In this document: positions 15,858 through 24,692 of the stretch, piece after piece
Position numbering within the stretch: position 1 is the stretch's first letter
Layout: every line of letters begins with the position of its first letter
NCBI GenBank assembly: GCA_964631955.1
Contig: CAZWBA010000013.1
Location: 1-64,000 of the forward strand
Source of the DNA: CAMLJR01 sp964631955
GTDB taxonomy: Bacteria; Pseudomonadota; Gammaproteobacteria; Pseudomonadales; CAMLJR01
Direction: 5' to 3'
Length of the DNA stretch: 64,000 nt
The notes under the pieces: model-generated
Database searches by the model: none
Told to the model about the DNA's origin: nothing
What the model saw: only the letters and a program-made list of their open reading frames with translations
Translations under genes and position numbers: made by a program

Positions 15858-16631
15858 TCAGCGACCGACGAAATTGCCCGGCCTGCGCTCGCTCACGGAG
15901 CGAATGCCTTCCGCAAAATCCTCGGTATTGAGTAATTGCACCTGCTCGCGATGTTCATGCACGAGTGCCGCACGCACGCGCTCGCCCAGATCGCCGCGCA
16001 GGGTCGCGCGCGTGGCTAGCAATGAGAGCGGTGCGTTCGCGGCAATATCATGCGCAAAGGCAAGCGCTCTGGCGCGCAGACTATCGACACCGGCGATGCG
16101 ATCGACCAAGCCCCAGGCAATGACATCTTCCGCCTTGTAACGTTCAGCGGTTAAAAACATTTCCGCTGCGCGCTGCTGACCGATAAGGCGCGGCAATGTG
16201 CAGGTGAGACCGAAGCCGGGATGAAAACCGAGCTTGGTGAAATTGGCGGAGAAGCGCGCTTCGGTCGAAGCGATACGAAAATCGGCAGCGACAGCCAAAC
16301 CCAAACCGGCGCCGATGGCAGCGCCTTGCACTGCGGCAACGGTGGGTTTGCGCGCCGCGAAAATCCGCAATGCCTGATCGTAAAACTCGCGCAATGGATC
16401 ATTGCCCTGCGCGCCGAAACCATTGGGCGAAACCAGATCAGCGCCCGCGCAAAATGATTTTCCCTCTGACGCGATAACTATGGCGCGAATCCGGGGATCG
16501 GCATCGAGATTGTCGAGCGCATCGGCAATGAGCCGCAACAAACCCACCGTGGCGAAATTATTTGGCGGGTTTTGAAAAACGAGCAGTGCAACGTGATTGT
16601 GAATTTCGATATCGAGCTGCTCGTTCATCAT
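15858..16631 (-). CDS. enoyl-CoA hydratase/isomerase family protein without the usual catalytic Glu pair
   Basis: This 257-residue crotonase-fold protein has the oxyanion-hole segments SFCAGADLV and AAIGAGLGLAVAADFR. The two Glu residues of classical enoyl-CoA hydratase are replaced: Gly in GLGLA and Phe/Thr in FSANFTKLG. This pattern, with the following GFHPGFGLTCTLPRLIG, resembles isomerase-type members such as PaaG rather than hydratases. A double-bond isomerase or ring-modifying role on a CoA ester is therefore more likely than simple hydration. It is the last gene of a minus-strand catabolic run. Confidence 0.83.
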   Translation of the reverse strand: MMNEQLDIEIHNHVALLVFQNPPNNFATVGLLRLIADALDNLDADPRIRAIVIASEGKSFCAGADLVSPNGFGAQGNDPLREFYDQALRIFAARKPTVAAVQGAAIGAGLGLAVAADFRIASTEARFSANFTKLGFHPGFGLTCTLPRLIGQQRAAEMFLTAERYKAEDVIAWGLVDRIAGVDSLRARALAFAHDIAANAPLSLLATRATLRGDLGERVRAALVHEHREQVQLLNTEDFAEGIRSVSERRPGNFVGR

Positions 16632-16655
16632 CGTGTCCTTTACGGGAAACTTATA

Positions 16656-17441
16656 TCAGCGATTTTTCCACTCGGGTCGACGCTTCTCGGCAAATGCGCG
16701 CGGGCCTTCCTGCGCATCTTCGCTGTTATACGTGTACTCGTGCGCGGCACGCGCGGCCTGCAATGCCGCAGTGCGACCCATTTCGGTGGCGAGCATGACG
16801 GTTTCGCGTCCCGCTTTTACCGACAGCGGTGCGCCATCGAGAATTTCTCTGGCAAGTTCGAGCGCGGCGTCCATCAACGCGGCGGGCTCGGCGATGCGAT
16901 TGACGAGACCGATTTCATACGCGCGCTGCGCGGTGATCGGTTTACCCGTCAGAATGATTTCCATCATGATGCGCTGCGGAATCATATGAATGAGCGGCGC
17001 GGCCCACGGCGAACCGCGGCCCACTTTCACTTCGGTGATCGCGAATTTTGCAGCGGTGCTCGCCACACACAAATCGCACGCCTGCGCGATCATCCAGCCG
17101 CCCGCGAAGGCAACGCCGTTCACTGCGGCGATGGTCGGTTTCGATAATTCGATATTGTCGTAGGGCAGCGGAAACATATCGCGCGGCGGCACTTTCAATT
17201 TGCGCTCGACCATTTCTTTCAAATCGCCGCCCGCACAAAAGGCTTTCTCGCCCGACCCGGTCAGAATCGCCACGCGCAACGCGGCATCTTTTTCAAAACG
17301 TTCCCACGCGGCGCGCAAACCTTCACGCACCTCGCGGCTCAGACAATTGCGCGTATCGGGACGATTGATGGTGATGATCGCGATGCCGTCATCGCGCGCA
17401 TCGAAAATTACGGCATCGGTTGAGGACAGTGCGTCGCTCAT
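16656..17441 (-). CDS. enoyl-CoA hydratase/isomerase family protein
   Basis: This 261-residue crotonase-fold enzyme has AFCAGGDLKEM as oxyanion-hole loop 1 and AFAGGWMIAQACD as loop 2. It keeps one catalytic acid in FAITEVKVG but has Met where the other hydratase Glu normally lies. Hydration or isomerisation of an unsaturated acyl-CoA is likely. It is separated by 24 bp from the next crotonase gene downstream and by 23 bp from the CoA-transferase upstream, so all are probably one transcript. Confidence 0.85.
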   Translation of the reverse strand: MSDALSSTDAVIFDARDDGIAIITINRPDTRNCLSREVREGLRAAWERFEKDAALRVAILTGSGEKAFCAGGDLKEMVERKLKVPPRDMFPLPYDNIELSKPTIAAVNGVAFAGGWMIAQACDLCVASTAAKFAITEVKVGRGSPWAAPLIHMIPQRIMMEIILTGKPITAQRAYEIGLVNRIAEPAALMDAALELAREILDGAPLSVKAGRETVMLATEMGRTAALQAARAAHEYTYNSEDAQEGPRAFAEKRRPEWKNR

Positions 17442-17464
17442 GGAAAAACCTCGTTTAAAAAATC

Positions 17465-18736
17465 TCAGAACCCACGCTGTTGAATCGCATGAGCGGCTCG
17501 ATCGAGTTCCTCGCGGAAATTCGGATGGGCAATGGCAATCAAACGACGCGTGCGTTCAGCGAGCGATTGCCCTCGAAGTTCGGCGGCGCCGAATTCGGTG
17601 ACAATAATATCCACATCGGAGCGCGCAGTGGTAACGGGGCCCGATAAATTCACGCAGATTCGACTAATTGAATGCTCTTTTGCGGTGGCAGGCAGCGCGA
17701 TAATCGAATGGCCGCCTTTCGAGCGATTGCCCGCGCGCACGAAATCGACCTGGCCTCCGGTGCCGCCCATATAGGACGAACCGCTTTGCTCGGCATTTAC
17801 CTGCCCGGTGAGATCGACTTCGAGCGCGGAGTTGATGGTGACGAGCTTGCTCAGTTGTGCGAGTACGGCGGCATCGTGCGTGTACGAGGTCGTGCACATA
17901 CGGATGGAATAATTTCTGTGCGCAAAATCGTAAAGTTTTCTGGTGCCGATCAACGCGCCGTTGATCGAAATGCCTTTATCGATTTCCTTGCGCGCGTTGG
18001 TAATGACGCCGGCCTCGAATAAATCGACGAGACCATCGCCGAGCATGCCCGAATGCACACCGAGATCCTTGCGATCGCCGAGCAAACGCAAGATCGCATC
18101 GGGCACTGCGCCGACACCGGTTTGAATGACCGAACCGTCTTCGATGTATTTCGCGGCGAAGCGCGCGATGGCCTCGTCGTTCTCGCCGATTTTTGCGGCG
18201 GGCACCTGCACCGGTGCGCGCGATACATGCACCGCGACATGAATTTTCGATGCGTGAATCGATTCGCCATACGTGAACGGCACTTGGTCGTTTACTTCGG
18301 CAATCACCACACAGGCTTTTTCTGCGGCGATTTTTACGTGATCGCTGATCAAGCCAAAACTGTGATTGCCATTTTCATCGGCGGGACTGACCTGAATGAA
18401 GGCAACATCGCAACCGATGGTGCCGGCTTCGATCATGCGACCGATAAGACTGACATGACAGGGAATGATATTGAGCTTGTTCGCTTTTGCCATCGCACGC
18501 AGTGCGCCGATTGCGCCCATGCTCGACAGCGAAAAACTCGCCGCGCTTTCTGGCGTGAATATTCCCGAGAAATTCGTCGCGACGAATGCGGATAATTCGC
18601 CGATATCGCGGCCCTGTTTAATCAAGGCTTCGATTAATGTGGTCGGCTCGCCGCACGCCTGACCGATAACGATGCGATCGCCTTTGCGCAAAAATTTGGT
18701 GAGATCGAGTCCAGCGGCGTCGGTCGTAGCGGTCAT
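17465..18736 (-). CDS. acetyl-CoA hydrolase/CoA-transferase family (Cat1/4-hydroxybutyrate type)
   Basis: This 423-residue protein has the two alpha/beta halves of the Cat1 family: TKFLRKGDRIVIGQACGEP at the start, the ADENGNHSFG turn, GVGAVPDAIL, and the active-site Glu strand INSALEVDLTGQVNAE followed by GGTGGQVDFVRA. The family transfers CoA between short acids (acetate, succinate, 4-hydroxybutyrate, itaconate). Its ATG overlaps the TAA of the CitE-like gene by one base (TAATG), so the two are translated together. Itaconate catabolism pairs the same two enzyme types, which suggests an analogous dicarboxylate or branched substrate. Confidence 0.87.
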   Translation of the reverse strand: MTATTDAAGLDLTKFLRKGDRIVIGQACGEPTTLIEALIKQGRDIGELSAFVATNFSGIFTPESAASFSLSSMGAIGALRAMAKANKLNIIPCHVSLIGRMIEAGTIGCDVAFIQVSPADENGNHSFGLISDHVKIAAEKACVVIAEVNDQVPFTYGESIHASKIHVAVHVSRAPVQVPAAKIGENDEAIARFAAKYIEDGSVIQTGVGAVPDAILRLLGDRKDLGVHSGMLGDGLVDLFEAGVITNARKEIDKGISINGALIGTRKLYDFAHRNYSIRMCTTSYTHDAAVLAQLSKLVTINSALEVDLTGQVNAEQSGSSYMGGTGGQVDFVRAGNRSKGGHSIIALPATAKEHSISRICVNLSGPVTTARSDVDIIVTEFGAAELRGQSLAERTRRLIAIAHPNFREELDRAAHAIQQRGF

Positions 18737-19617
18737 TATTTATTTACCAATTTCAAAAGGGCTTGCGCGCGTGCGAGATGCGGACGATCGAGCATCGCAC
18801 CTTTGTGACCGATGGTGCCGACGCCGGGATTCGCCGCGAACACATCGATAATTTCCTGCGCCGCTGCGATCTCTTCTGCGGTCGGTGTAAATGCCGCATT
18901 GATAACATCGACTTGCGCCGGATGAATCGCCAACATGCCGCGATAACCGGCGCGACGAACCATTTCCGCACGCTTGCGCAGACCTTCGGTATCTTTGAAA
19001 TCGCCTTGAATCGTTTCGATCGCAAGCACACCAGCCGTTGCGGCGCCGAGTAGACATAAACTGCGCGCGAGTTCGTAGGTAAAACCATAACTGCCGTCGG
19101 GATTGCGATTTTCACTCGCACCTAAATCATCGGCGAGATCTTCCGCACCCCAGCTCAATGCAACAACGCGCGGTGCATTTTTGTAAACGCCGGTGTTAAG
19201 CATGCCTTCGGCGGTCTCAGTAACAAGTACGAGCACTTTTGTTGAACCTTGCTCGATACCGTTCGCGACTTCGAATGCAGAAAGATAATGATCGAGTAAT
19301 TCGACATCAGCGCGACCGTTCGACTTCGGCAGCATAATTCCACCGGGCTTAGCCGGCATAACCGCAGCGAGATCGGCGAGTGTGTGCAGACCGTCGAGCG
19401 GATTCACACGCACCCACAAACGATCGCGACCGCTGGTTTGGGTTTTAAGAAAACCGGAAATCATCGTGCGTGCGAGCGGTTTATTTTCCGGAGCAACTGC
19501 ATCTTCGAGATCGAAAATAACAATGTCCGCTGCGGTGCCTGTGGCTTTCGCCATTTTCTTTTCGCTGTCGCCTGGCGCGAATAACCATGAACGCGCGTTG
19601 AAGACTTCGTTTGTCAT
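18736..19617 (-). CDS. CitE-like beta-hydroxyacyl-CoA lyase (HpcH/HpaI superfamily)
   Basis: This 293-residue TIM-barrel protein begins at the ATG at 19617 (MTNEVFNARSWLFAPGDSEKK). RSWLFAPG, DIVIFDLEDAV, RVNPLDG, LPKSNG, VTETAEG, WGAEDL and HPAQVDVINAAF are the ordered motifs of the CitE/malyl-CoA/citramalyl-CoA lyase family, including the Mg-binding Glu and Asp. The likely reaction is cleavage or formation of a malyl-, methylmalyl- or citramalyl-type CoA thioester. The one-base overlap with the downstream CoA-transferase implies joint function. Confidence 0.88.
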   Translation of the reverse strand: MTNEVFNARSWLFAPGDSEKKMAKATGTAADIVIFDLEDAVAPENKPLARTMISGFLKTQTSGRDRLWVRVNPLDGLHTLADLAAVMPAKPGGIMLPKSNGRADVELLDHYLSAFEVANGIEQGSTKVLVLVTETAEGMLNTGVYKNAPRVVALSWGAEDLADDLGASENRNPDGSYGFTYELARSLCLLGAATAGVLAIETIQGDFKDTEGLRKRAEMVRRAGYRGMLAIHPAQVDVINAAFTPTAEEIAAAQEIIDVFAANPGVGTIGHKGAMLDRPHLARAQALLKLVNK

Positions 19618-19660
19618 ATTTTTGCTCTCAACAAATTTTCTACGGAGTGCTAGCAGCACG

Positions 19661-19753
19661 TGCCGGAAGTATTTCCAGCAGCGCCGGCGACACGATGTCG
19701 CCGACGCAGGTTACAGGGATGTACTTGCACCGGTGCTGGAAATACTTCCGGCA
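19661..19753. repeat. inverted-repeat element between CitE-like and acyl-CoA dehydrogenase genes
   Basis: Perfect 20-bp arms (19661-19680, TGCCGGAAGTATTTCCAGCA, and its complement at 19734-19753) enclose a second perfect stem, CGGCGACA-CGA-TGTCGCCG (19685-19703). The element occupies most of the gap. It could be a REP-type or miniature element, and its RNA would fold strongly. Confidence 0.8.
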
Positions 19754-19772
19754 TGGGCTGCGTCCCCGACGA

Positions 19773-20939
19773 TTAATAAGATTTCGGCAATTCCAAAACT
19801 CTTTCCGCAATGAAATTCAAAATCATATGCGGGCTGACTGGAGCGGTGCGCGGAATTAATACTTCGCGCAAGTAACGCTCGACGTGATATTCCTGCGCGT
19901 AACCCATGCCGCCCAATGTCAGCATCGCGGTGTGACACGCTTCGAAACCTGCTTCAGCGGCGAGATATTTACCGGTATTTGCTTCAACACCGCAATCAAC
20001 ACCTTTATCAAACAATGTTGCGGCTTTCATCACCATGAGATTCGCAGCTTCAACTTGTGCCCAGCATTTTGCGAGCGGATGCTGAATACCCTGGTTCATG
20101 CCGATCGGACGATCGAACACCACGCGCTCGCGCGCATAGCGCGCGGCTTTTTGGATCGCGACGCGGCCCAGACCGACCGCTTCCGCACCCAGCAAAATAC
20201 GCTCTGGGTTAAGGCCTTTGAGGATAATTTTGAACCCGTCGCCTTCACCGCCGATGCGATCCTCTTCAGGAATAAATAAATCTTCGATGAAGAGCATGTT
20301 CGAACCGACTGCATGTCGACCCATTTTCGGAATCAACTGATGCTCGATATGTTCGCGATTGAGATCGGTGAAGAACAGCGACAAGCCATCGGTTTTGCGT
20401 TTGCATTCTTCGAGCGGTGTGGTGCGCGCGAGCAGCATCATTTTGTCGGCGACGTGCGCGTTGGTGATCCAGATTTTTTCGCCGTTGACGCGATAGCCGC
20501 CTTCGACTTTTTCCGCGCGCGTTTTTAATTTAGTCGTGTCGAGACCAACATTTGGCTCGGTCACGGCGAAACACATTTTCTGTTCGCCCGACAAAATTTT
20601 CGGAATCATGCGTTGCTGTTGTTCTTCAGTACCGAACAGCGCGATCGGCTCCAAGCTAAATACCGGGCCGTGAATTGCCGATGCCGCCGTCATGCCGCCG
20701 CCCGATTCGGAAACGGCCTGCATCATGATCGCCGCTTCGGTGATGCCGAGGCCCGAACCGCCTACCGATTCCGGCATCGCCACACCGAGCCAGCCGGCTT
20801 CGGCCATGGTCTTGTGAAATTCGAACGGCCACTCGGCTTTGTGATCGATATCGAGCCAATATTCGTCGGTGAATTGCGAACAGATTTTCAGAACTGCGTC
20901 GCGAATATTTTGCTGGTCTTCGGTGAGTGAAAAATCCAC
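19773..20939 (-). CDS. acyl-CoA dehydrogenase
   Basis: This 388-residue FAD flavoprotein probably starts at GTG 20939 after GAGG (the frame extends to a TTG at 20954). It begins with the family hallmark MDFSLTEDQQNIRD. MCFAVTEPNVGLDTTKLKT contacts FAD and substrate, and GGMGYAQEYHVERYLRE is the C-terminal signature containing the candidate catalytic base Glu. It oxidises an acyl-CoA at the alpha-beta bond and passes electrons to ETF. Substrate length is not readable from the sequence. It lies between a class III CoA-transferase and the CitE-like gene. Confidence 0.9.
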   Translation of the reverse strand: MDFSLTEDQQNIRDAVLKICSQFTDEYWLDIDHKAEWPFEFHKTMAEAGWLGVAMPESVGGSGLGITEAAIMMQAVSESGGGMTAASAIHGPVFSLEPIALFGTEEQQQRMIPKILSGEQKMCFAVTEPNVGLDTTKLKTRAEKVEGGYRVNGEKIWITNAHVADKMMLLARTTPLEECKRKTDGLSLFFTDLNREHIEHQLIPKMGRHAVGSNMLFIEDLFIPEEDRIGGEGDGFKIILKGLNPERILLGAEAVGLGRVAIQKAARYARERVVFDRPIGMNQGIQHPLAKCWAQVEAANLMVMKAATLFDKGVDCGVEANTGKYLAAEAGFEACHTAMLTLGGMGYAQEYHVERYLREVLIPRTAPVSPHMILNFIAERVLELPKSY

Positions 20940-20977
20940 GATGTTGAACCTCAATATTTTTTAAAACGGCGAACGAT

Positions 20978-22195
20978 TTAAACCACGTCGGTCGGTTGCA
21001 CGCCGCTCGGGTGACCTTCTTCCTCGCGACCATGCAAACCGAATTCCTCGAATACCGCGTGCGTATCGGCGCCGAGCTCAGGCGTGGGGCCGGCGATTTT
21101 TCCCGGCGTGCGCGAGAACCAGGTCGGAATGCCGGGGAAACGCACTTTGCCGTAGGACGAATCGACCTCTTCGAAAAAGCCGACCGCGTTTAAATGCTCG
21201 TTTTCGAATAATTCATCGGGCGTGCGCAGCGGCGCGGCGGGAATATTCAGTTTGCGGAACAGATCGAGCCATTCCTGCGTGGTGCGCTCAGCAATCGTTT
21301 CACCGAGCAACCCGTACACTTTATTGATTTGTTTCGCGCGCTGTTCCAGCGTGTTGAATTCGTCGCTATTCCAGGCGGGTTTGACTGCATCGACAAATGC
21401 CTTCCAGTGTTTGTCGTTGTAAATGAGTGCGGAAATCTGGCCGTCTTTGGTTTTGTACGGGCGACGATTCGGCGCGACCGCGCGGTGATAATTCGCCGGG
21501 CCGAGCGGCGGCTGGAACAACGCGCCATTCGCGTGCTCGACGAGCATGAACGACGCCATCGTTTCGAACATACCGACTTCGACTTCCTGACCTTCGCCGG
21601 TTTGCGCGCGATGAAACAGCGCTGCGAGCGTCGCGTATAAAACGGTGAGGCCGGCAACTTTATCGGCCATGATGGTGCCGATGTAATTCGCCTCGCCGGT
21701 CAGCATTTGTTGCACGATCGGCAAACCGCATTCGGCCTGAATCGTATCGTCGTACGCCGGCAAATCGCCATCGGGACCACGACGACTGTAGCCATAACAA
21801 TTCGTGTAAATGATCGATGGATTTATTTCAGCGACTTTCTCGTAACTGAAACCGAGTTTGTCGATCGCCTTGCCGCGCATCGAATGAATGAATACATCGC
21901 CGTGCTTAATTAATTCGCGCAACGCGCTCTTGCCTTCTTCGCTTTGCAGATCGAGCACAATGCTGCGTTTGCCGCGATTGACGTTGACGAACACGCCGCT
22001 CATGCCGATCACCGGGCCCGCCGAAATATAGCGCGTGTTGTCGCCGGCGGGCGGCTCGACCTTGATAACTTCCGCGCCCATGTCAGCCATGATCTGCGTG
22101 GAATAAGGGCCCATCACCATCGCGGTGAGATCGATGACGCGCACGCCCTTGAGCGGCCCGGATTTATTCGTATTACCTGCCTGATCTGTTTTCAT
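20978..22195 (-). CDS. class III CoA-transferase (CaiB/BaiF/Frc family)
   Basis: The 405-residue form starts at the ATG at 22195; the open frame reaches 22273. LKGVRVIDLTAMVMGPYSTQIMADMGAEVIKVEPP is the family start, and the probable catalytic Asp lies in GDLPAYDDTIQ. INRGKRS-type cofactor contacts read VNRGKRSIVLDLQSEEGK. Such enzymes move CoA from succinyl-CoA or another donor to a carboxylic acid, here presumably the substrate of the following acyl-CoA dehydrogenase. A second member is at 46923-48137. Confidence 0.88.
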   Translation of the reverse strand: MKTDQAGNTNKSGPLKGVRVIDLTAMVMGPYSTQIMADMGAEVIKVEPPAGDNTRYISAGPVIGMSGVFVNVNRGKRSIVLDLQSEEGKSALRELIKHGDVFIHSMRGKAIDKLGFSYEKVAEINPSIIYTNCYGYSRRGPDGDLPAYDDTIQAECGLPIVQQMLTGEANYIGTIMADKVAGLTVLYATLAALFHRAQTGEGQEVEVGMFETMASFMLVEHANGALFQPPLGPANYHRAVAPNRRPYKTKDGQISALIYNDKHWKAFVDAVKPAWNSDEFNTLEQRAKQINKVYGLLGETIAERTTQEWLDLFRKLNIPAAPLRTPDELFENEHLNAVGFFEEVDSSYGKVRFPGIPTWFSRTPGKIAGPTPELGADTHAVFEEFGLHGREEEGHPSGVQPTDVV

Positions 22196-22291
22196 GGAGG
22201 AAAATTGGCTCGTCAGAAAAGCCTCCGGCTGAGCGGAGGCGTTAGATTTTTTCGGGACGCGCAATCGACTCAATGAATTGCGCGATGAAAA

Positions 22292-23668
22292 TCATTTGAG
22301 TTTTTTCGGCGCACCCGCGCCCATATATTTCGCAAGATTGAAATGCAGATTGGCGGTGGCGCGCTCCATGTACGGATTCGGTTTCGGGCCGCTAAAGCCA
22401 AACGATTTCATACCCTGCTGCACGGCGGCCATATTGCCGAAATCCTGCCCTAACACGTAACACCAGGCTTCTTCGGTGGGCGGACAGAATTCCCATTCGG
22501 TATTTGGCTCTTCGCCGGCTGGATACAACTGATAAACCGCCGCCTCGAAAATACATTGATCCGGGTTGTAACCGTGCGGACGTGCGCTGTAGCAAAGCAT
22601 GTTGTTGACGGCGTGACCGATCTGGAAATTCGGAAATATCTGCCAAGCCGTACCGCTTTTGCCGACATGCGCGGGATCGACATTCGGCCAGAACACACCG
22701 CGCGCCTCGTCGTCGCGACGCGCCTGTGCAATCCAGTGCTGCAGCACTTCGCCCGGCGGCGTGTTTTCCGGTAATTCATCTTTCAGGCGCAACGCCGCAT
22801 CGACCATCGTTTGCGTGGTGTTGGTATTGGCTTTTTCCCAGGTATAAACCTGCATTTCCGCTGTGGAAATACGCGCGTCGCCGGTACCGATACGCAATTT
22901 ACCCGCCTGATTGCCGTCGACATTTTTCGGCGCTTCATAACCGATATGGCTATGCCTGCCCTGCACGCGAGCCCAGCCGCGAAACTCGCCGAATTTATTG
23001 AATTCAGGATGCGTCTGCTGAACGTGATAGGTCTCGTTGAAGGCTTCGAGCGCGACCTTCCAGTTGCAATCGAAAATGCCCCATTTGCGCCAGCGAAAAC
23101 GCATGTTCTGCAACTGGAACGGGTCGAGCATTTCGGGAATGACGCCGAGATACGATTGCAGCGATTCGCTGTTCGGATCCATGTTGATCCAGATCCAGCC
23201 GCCCCAGGTATCGAGCCTGATCTTGCTGAGACCGGCGCACTCGCTGCTCAGCGCATCGTTCCAGTCGTCTTTGTGTGGAATATGTGTGTTGTTGCCTTCG
23301 AGGTCGAAACGCCAGCCGTGAAAACCGCAAATGAACTGATTGCGCTTGCCTCTCGCGTTGCGCTGGCCTTTGGGTGTGTCGACGAGACGGCGGCCGCGGT
23401 GCGGGCAGACATTGTGATAGGCACGGAATTGATCGGCCCCCTGCCCGTCCGGACCGGTGCGCACGATGACGATCGAATCGTCGAGGATGTCGTAGGTGAG
23501 GAAATCACCGGCTTCCGGCAGCTCTTCGACGCGCCCGACCTGCAGCCATACCTTGCGCCACAATCTGTCGCGCTCGGCGCGCGCGTAATCCTCGGAGATA
23601 TACGCATCCACCGAGTAGGTAATGGCGTCTGACAGGAGGTCCTTTTCGGAATCGGCAGCATGGGTCAT
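22292..23668 (-). CDS. Rieske non-haem iron oxygenase, alpha subunit
   Basis: This 458-residue oxygenase has its ATG at 23668 behind GGAGGATGCC; an ATG at 23680 is less well placed. Cys88-x-His90 and Cys114-xx-His117 bind the [2Fe-2S] cluster, and NETYHVQQTH gives iron ligands His215 and His220. Numbering is identical to the Rieske protein at 2594-3964, its evident paralogue. It heads the minus-strand acyl-CoA run, so its product probably feeds it. A GntR-type operator lies 43 bp before the ATG. No beta subunit or reductase is nearby. Confidence 0.92.
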   Translation of the reverse strand: MTHAADSEKDLLSDAITYSVDAYISEDYARAERDRLWRKVWLQVGRVEELPEAGDFLTYDILDDSIVIVRTGPDGQGADQFRAYHNVCPHRGRRLVDTPKGQRNARGKRNQFICGFHGWRFDLEGNNTHIPHKDDWNDALSSECAGLSKIRLDTWGGWIWINMDPNSESLQSYLGVIPEMLDPFQLQNMRFRWRKWGIFDCNWKVALEAFNETYHVQQTHPEFNKFGEFRGWARVQGRHSHIGYEAPKNVDGNQAGKLRIGTGDARISTAEMQVYTWEKANTNTTQTMVDAALRLKDELPENTPPGEVLQHWIAQARRDDEARGVFWPNVDPAHVGKSGTAWQIFPNFQIGHAVNNMLCYSARPHGYNPDQCIFEAAVYQLYPAGEEPNTEWEFCPPTEEAWCYVLGQDFGNMAAVQQGMKSFGFSGPKPNPYMERATANLHFNLAKYMGAGAPKKLK

Positions 23669-23711
23669 GGCATCCTCCATTCGATGGTCAGGGATTTAGG
23701 GGAAATTCAAA

Positions 23712-23721
23712 TGTCCGTACA
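23712..23721. promoter_or_regulatory. GntR-type operator, Rieske promoter
   Basis: TGTCCGTACA is one base from the palindrome TGTCCGGACA. It lies on the Rieske side of the Rieske/gntR divergent region, 43 bp before the Rieske start. Confidence 0.7.
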
Positions 23722-23767
23722 TAAACGATGTCATAGTCAGACGGATATATCAATAAATTTGCGCTTT

Positions 23768-23795
23768 TTGTCATTGTTGTACGGACAAATATAGC
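23768..23795 (+). promoter_or_regulatory. putative gntR promoter with embedded operator
   Basis: TTGTCA (23768-23773) and TATAGC (23790-23795) are 16 bp apart, and the spacer contains the operator TGTACGGACA (23778-23787). Binding there would block RNA polymerase, so autoregulation is likely. Confidence 0.5.
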
Positions 23796-23858
23796 GTATT
23801 GTTGCGCCCGAATAACCCGCTTTAGAGTTCACCTACACGGCAAATAGGCAGCATAACG

Positions 23859-24617
23859 ATGAGCAGAAGCGCTCAGAAAACCAAAGCCAGGTCCGGGTCA
23901 CCGCTTTACCTTCAGGTCGCAAACGCACTGCGGGACGAAATCGTCAGCGGCATCTATCCCGTCGGCTCGCAGTTACCGAGCGAGGACGAGCTGTGCAAAC
24001 GTTTCGACGTCAGTCGCTACACCGTTCGCGAAGCGCTGCGTCTGTTGCGCGACGACGGCCTGGTTTCATCGCGCCAGGGGGCGGGCACGGTCGTCATTCC
24101 GCCGCGCGCATCGGATTCCGATGTTCAACAGGTCATGTCGATCAACGACCTGGCGGCATTCGGAACGGATACACGCTTCGCTATCGAGTCGATCAAGATG
24201 GTATCGGTCGATGACAAGCTCGCCGCGCGCACGGGCTTGATGGCCGGCGAGGAATGGCTGGAAGTGCGCGGCTATCGCCACGCCGAAGATGCCGGGTCGC
24301 CGCTGTGCTGGGCCGAGTACTACATCAATCGCGCCTACGCCGCGGTCGGTCGCTTGCTGCAACGCCACACCGGGCCGATTTTTTCGCTGATCGAAGATAT
24401 GTTCGGCCAGAGCATCACCGAGGTGCATCAGCAAATTTCGGCGACATTGATTTCGCCCGCGCTGGCGACAACTCTCAAGGTGAAAACCGGCTCTGCCGCG
24501 CTGGAAATGTTGCGCAGCTATAAAACTGCCGACGGGAAAATTGCGCAGGTGACGATCAACACGCATCCTGCGGAATTGTTTCAACACTCGATGACGATGC
24601 GACGCGTGAAGAATTGA
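23859..24617 (+). CDS. GntR-family regulator, HutC/UTRA subfamily
   Basis: This 252-residue protein has an N-terminal winged helix (PLYLQVANALRDEIVSGIYPVGSQLPSEDELCKRFDVSRYTVREALRLLRDDGLV) and a C-terminal UTRA-type ligand domain (from about residue 95, with EWLEVRGYRH and LCWAEYYINR). It sits between a Rieske gene and a TauD/Rieske pair. Six copies of a near-palindrome (TGTCC, two variable bases, ACA) lie at its own promoter and in front of nearby oxygenase and CoA-transferase genes, so it probably controls them as one regulon. The ligand is unknown. Confidence 0.88.
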   Translation: MSRSAQKTKARSGSPLYLQVANALRDEIVSGIYPVGSQLPSEDELCKRFDVSRYTVREALRLLRDDGLVSSRQGAGTVVIPPRASDSDVQQVMSINDLAAFGTDTRFAIESIKMVSVDDKLAARTGLMAGEEWLEVRGYRHAEDAGSPLCWAEYYINRAYAAVGRLLQRHTGPIFSLIEDMFGQSITEVHQQISATLISPALATTLKVKTGSAALEMLRSYKTADGKIAQVTINTHPAELFQHSMTMRRVKN

Positions 24618-24645
24618 CGGAAATCGAACCGTGACGCTCAAACAA

Positions 24646-24676
24646 AAACGCCTCGCAATGCGAGGCGTTTTATTTT
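24646..24676. terminator. bidirectional terminator between gntR and tauD-like gene
   Basis: A perfect 11-bp stem (AAACGCCTCGC at 24646-24656, GCGAGGCGTTT at 24660-24670) with an AAT loop is flanked by A-rich and T-rich runs. It lies between two convergent genes. Confidence 0.85.
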
Positions 24677-24692
24677 CACGACACCATTTACG

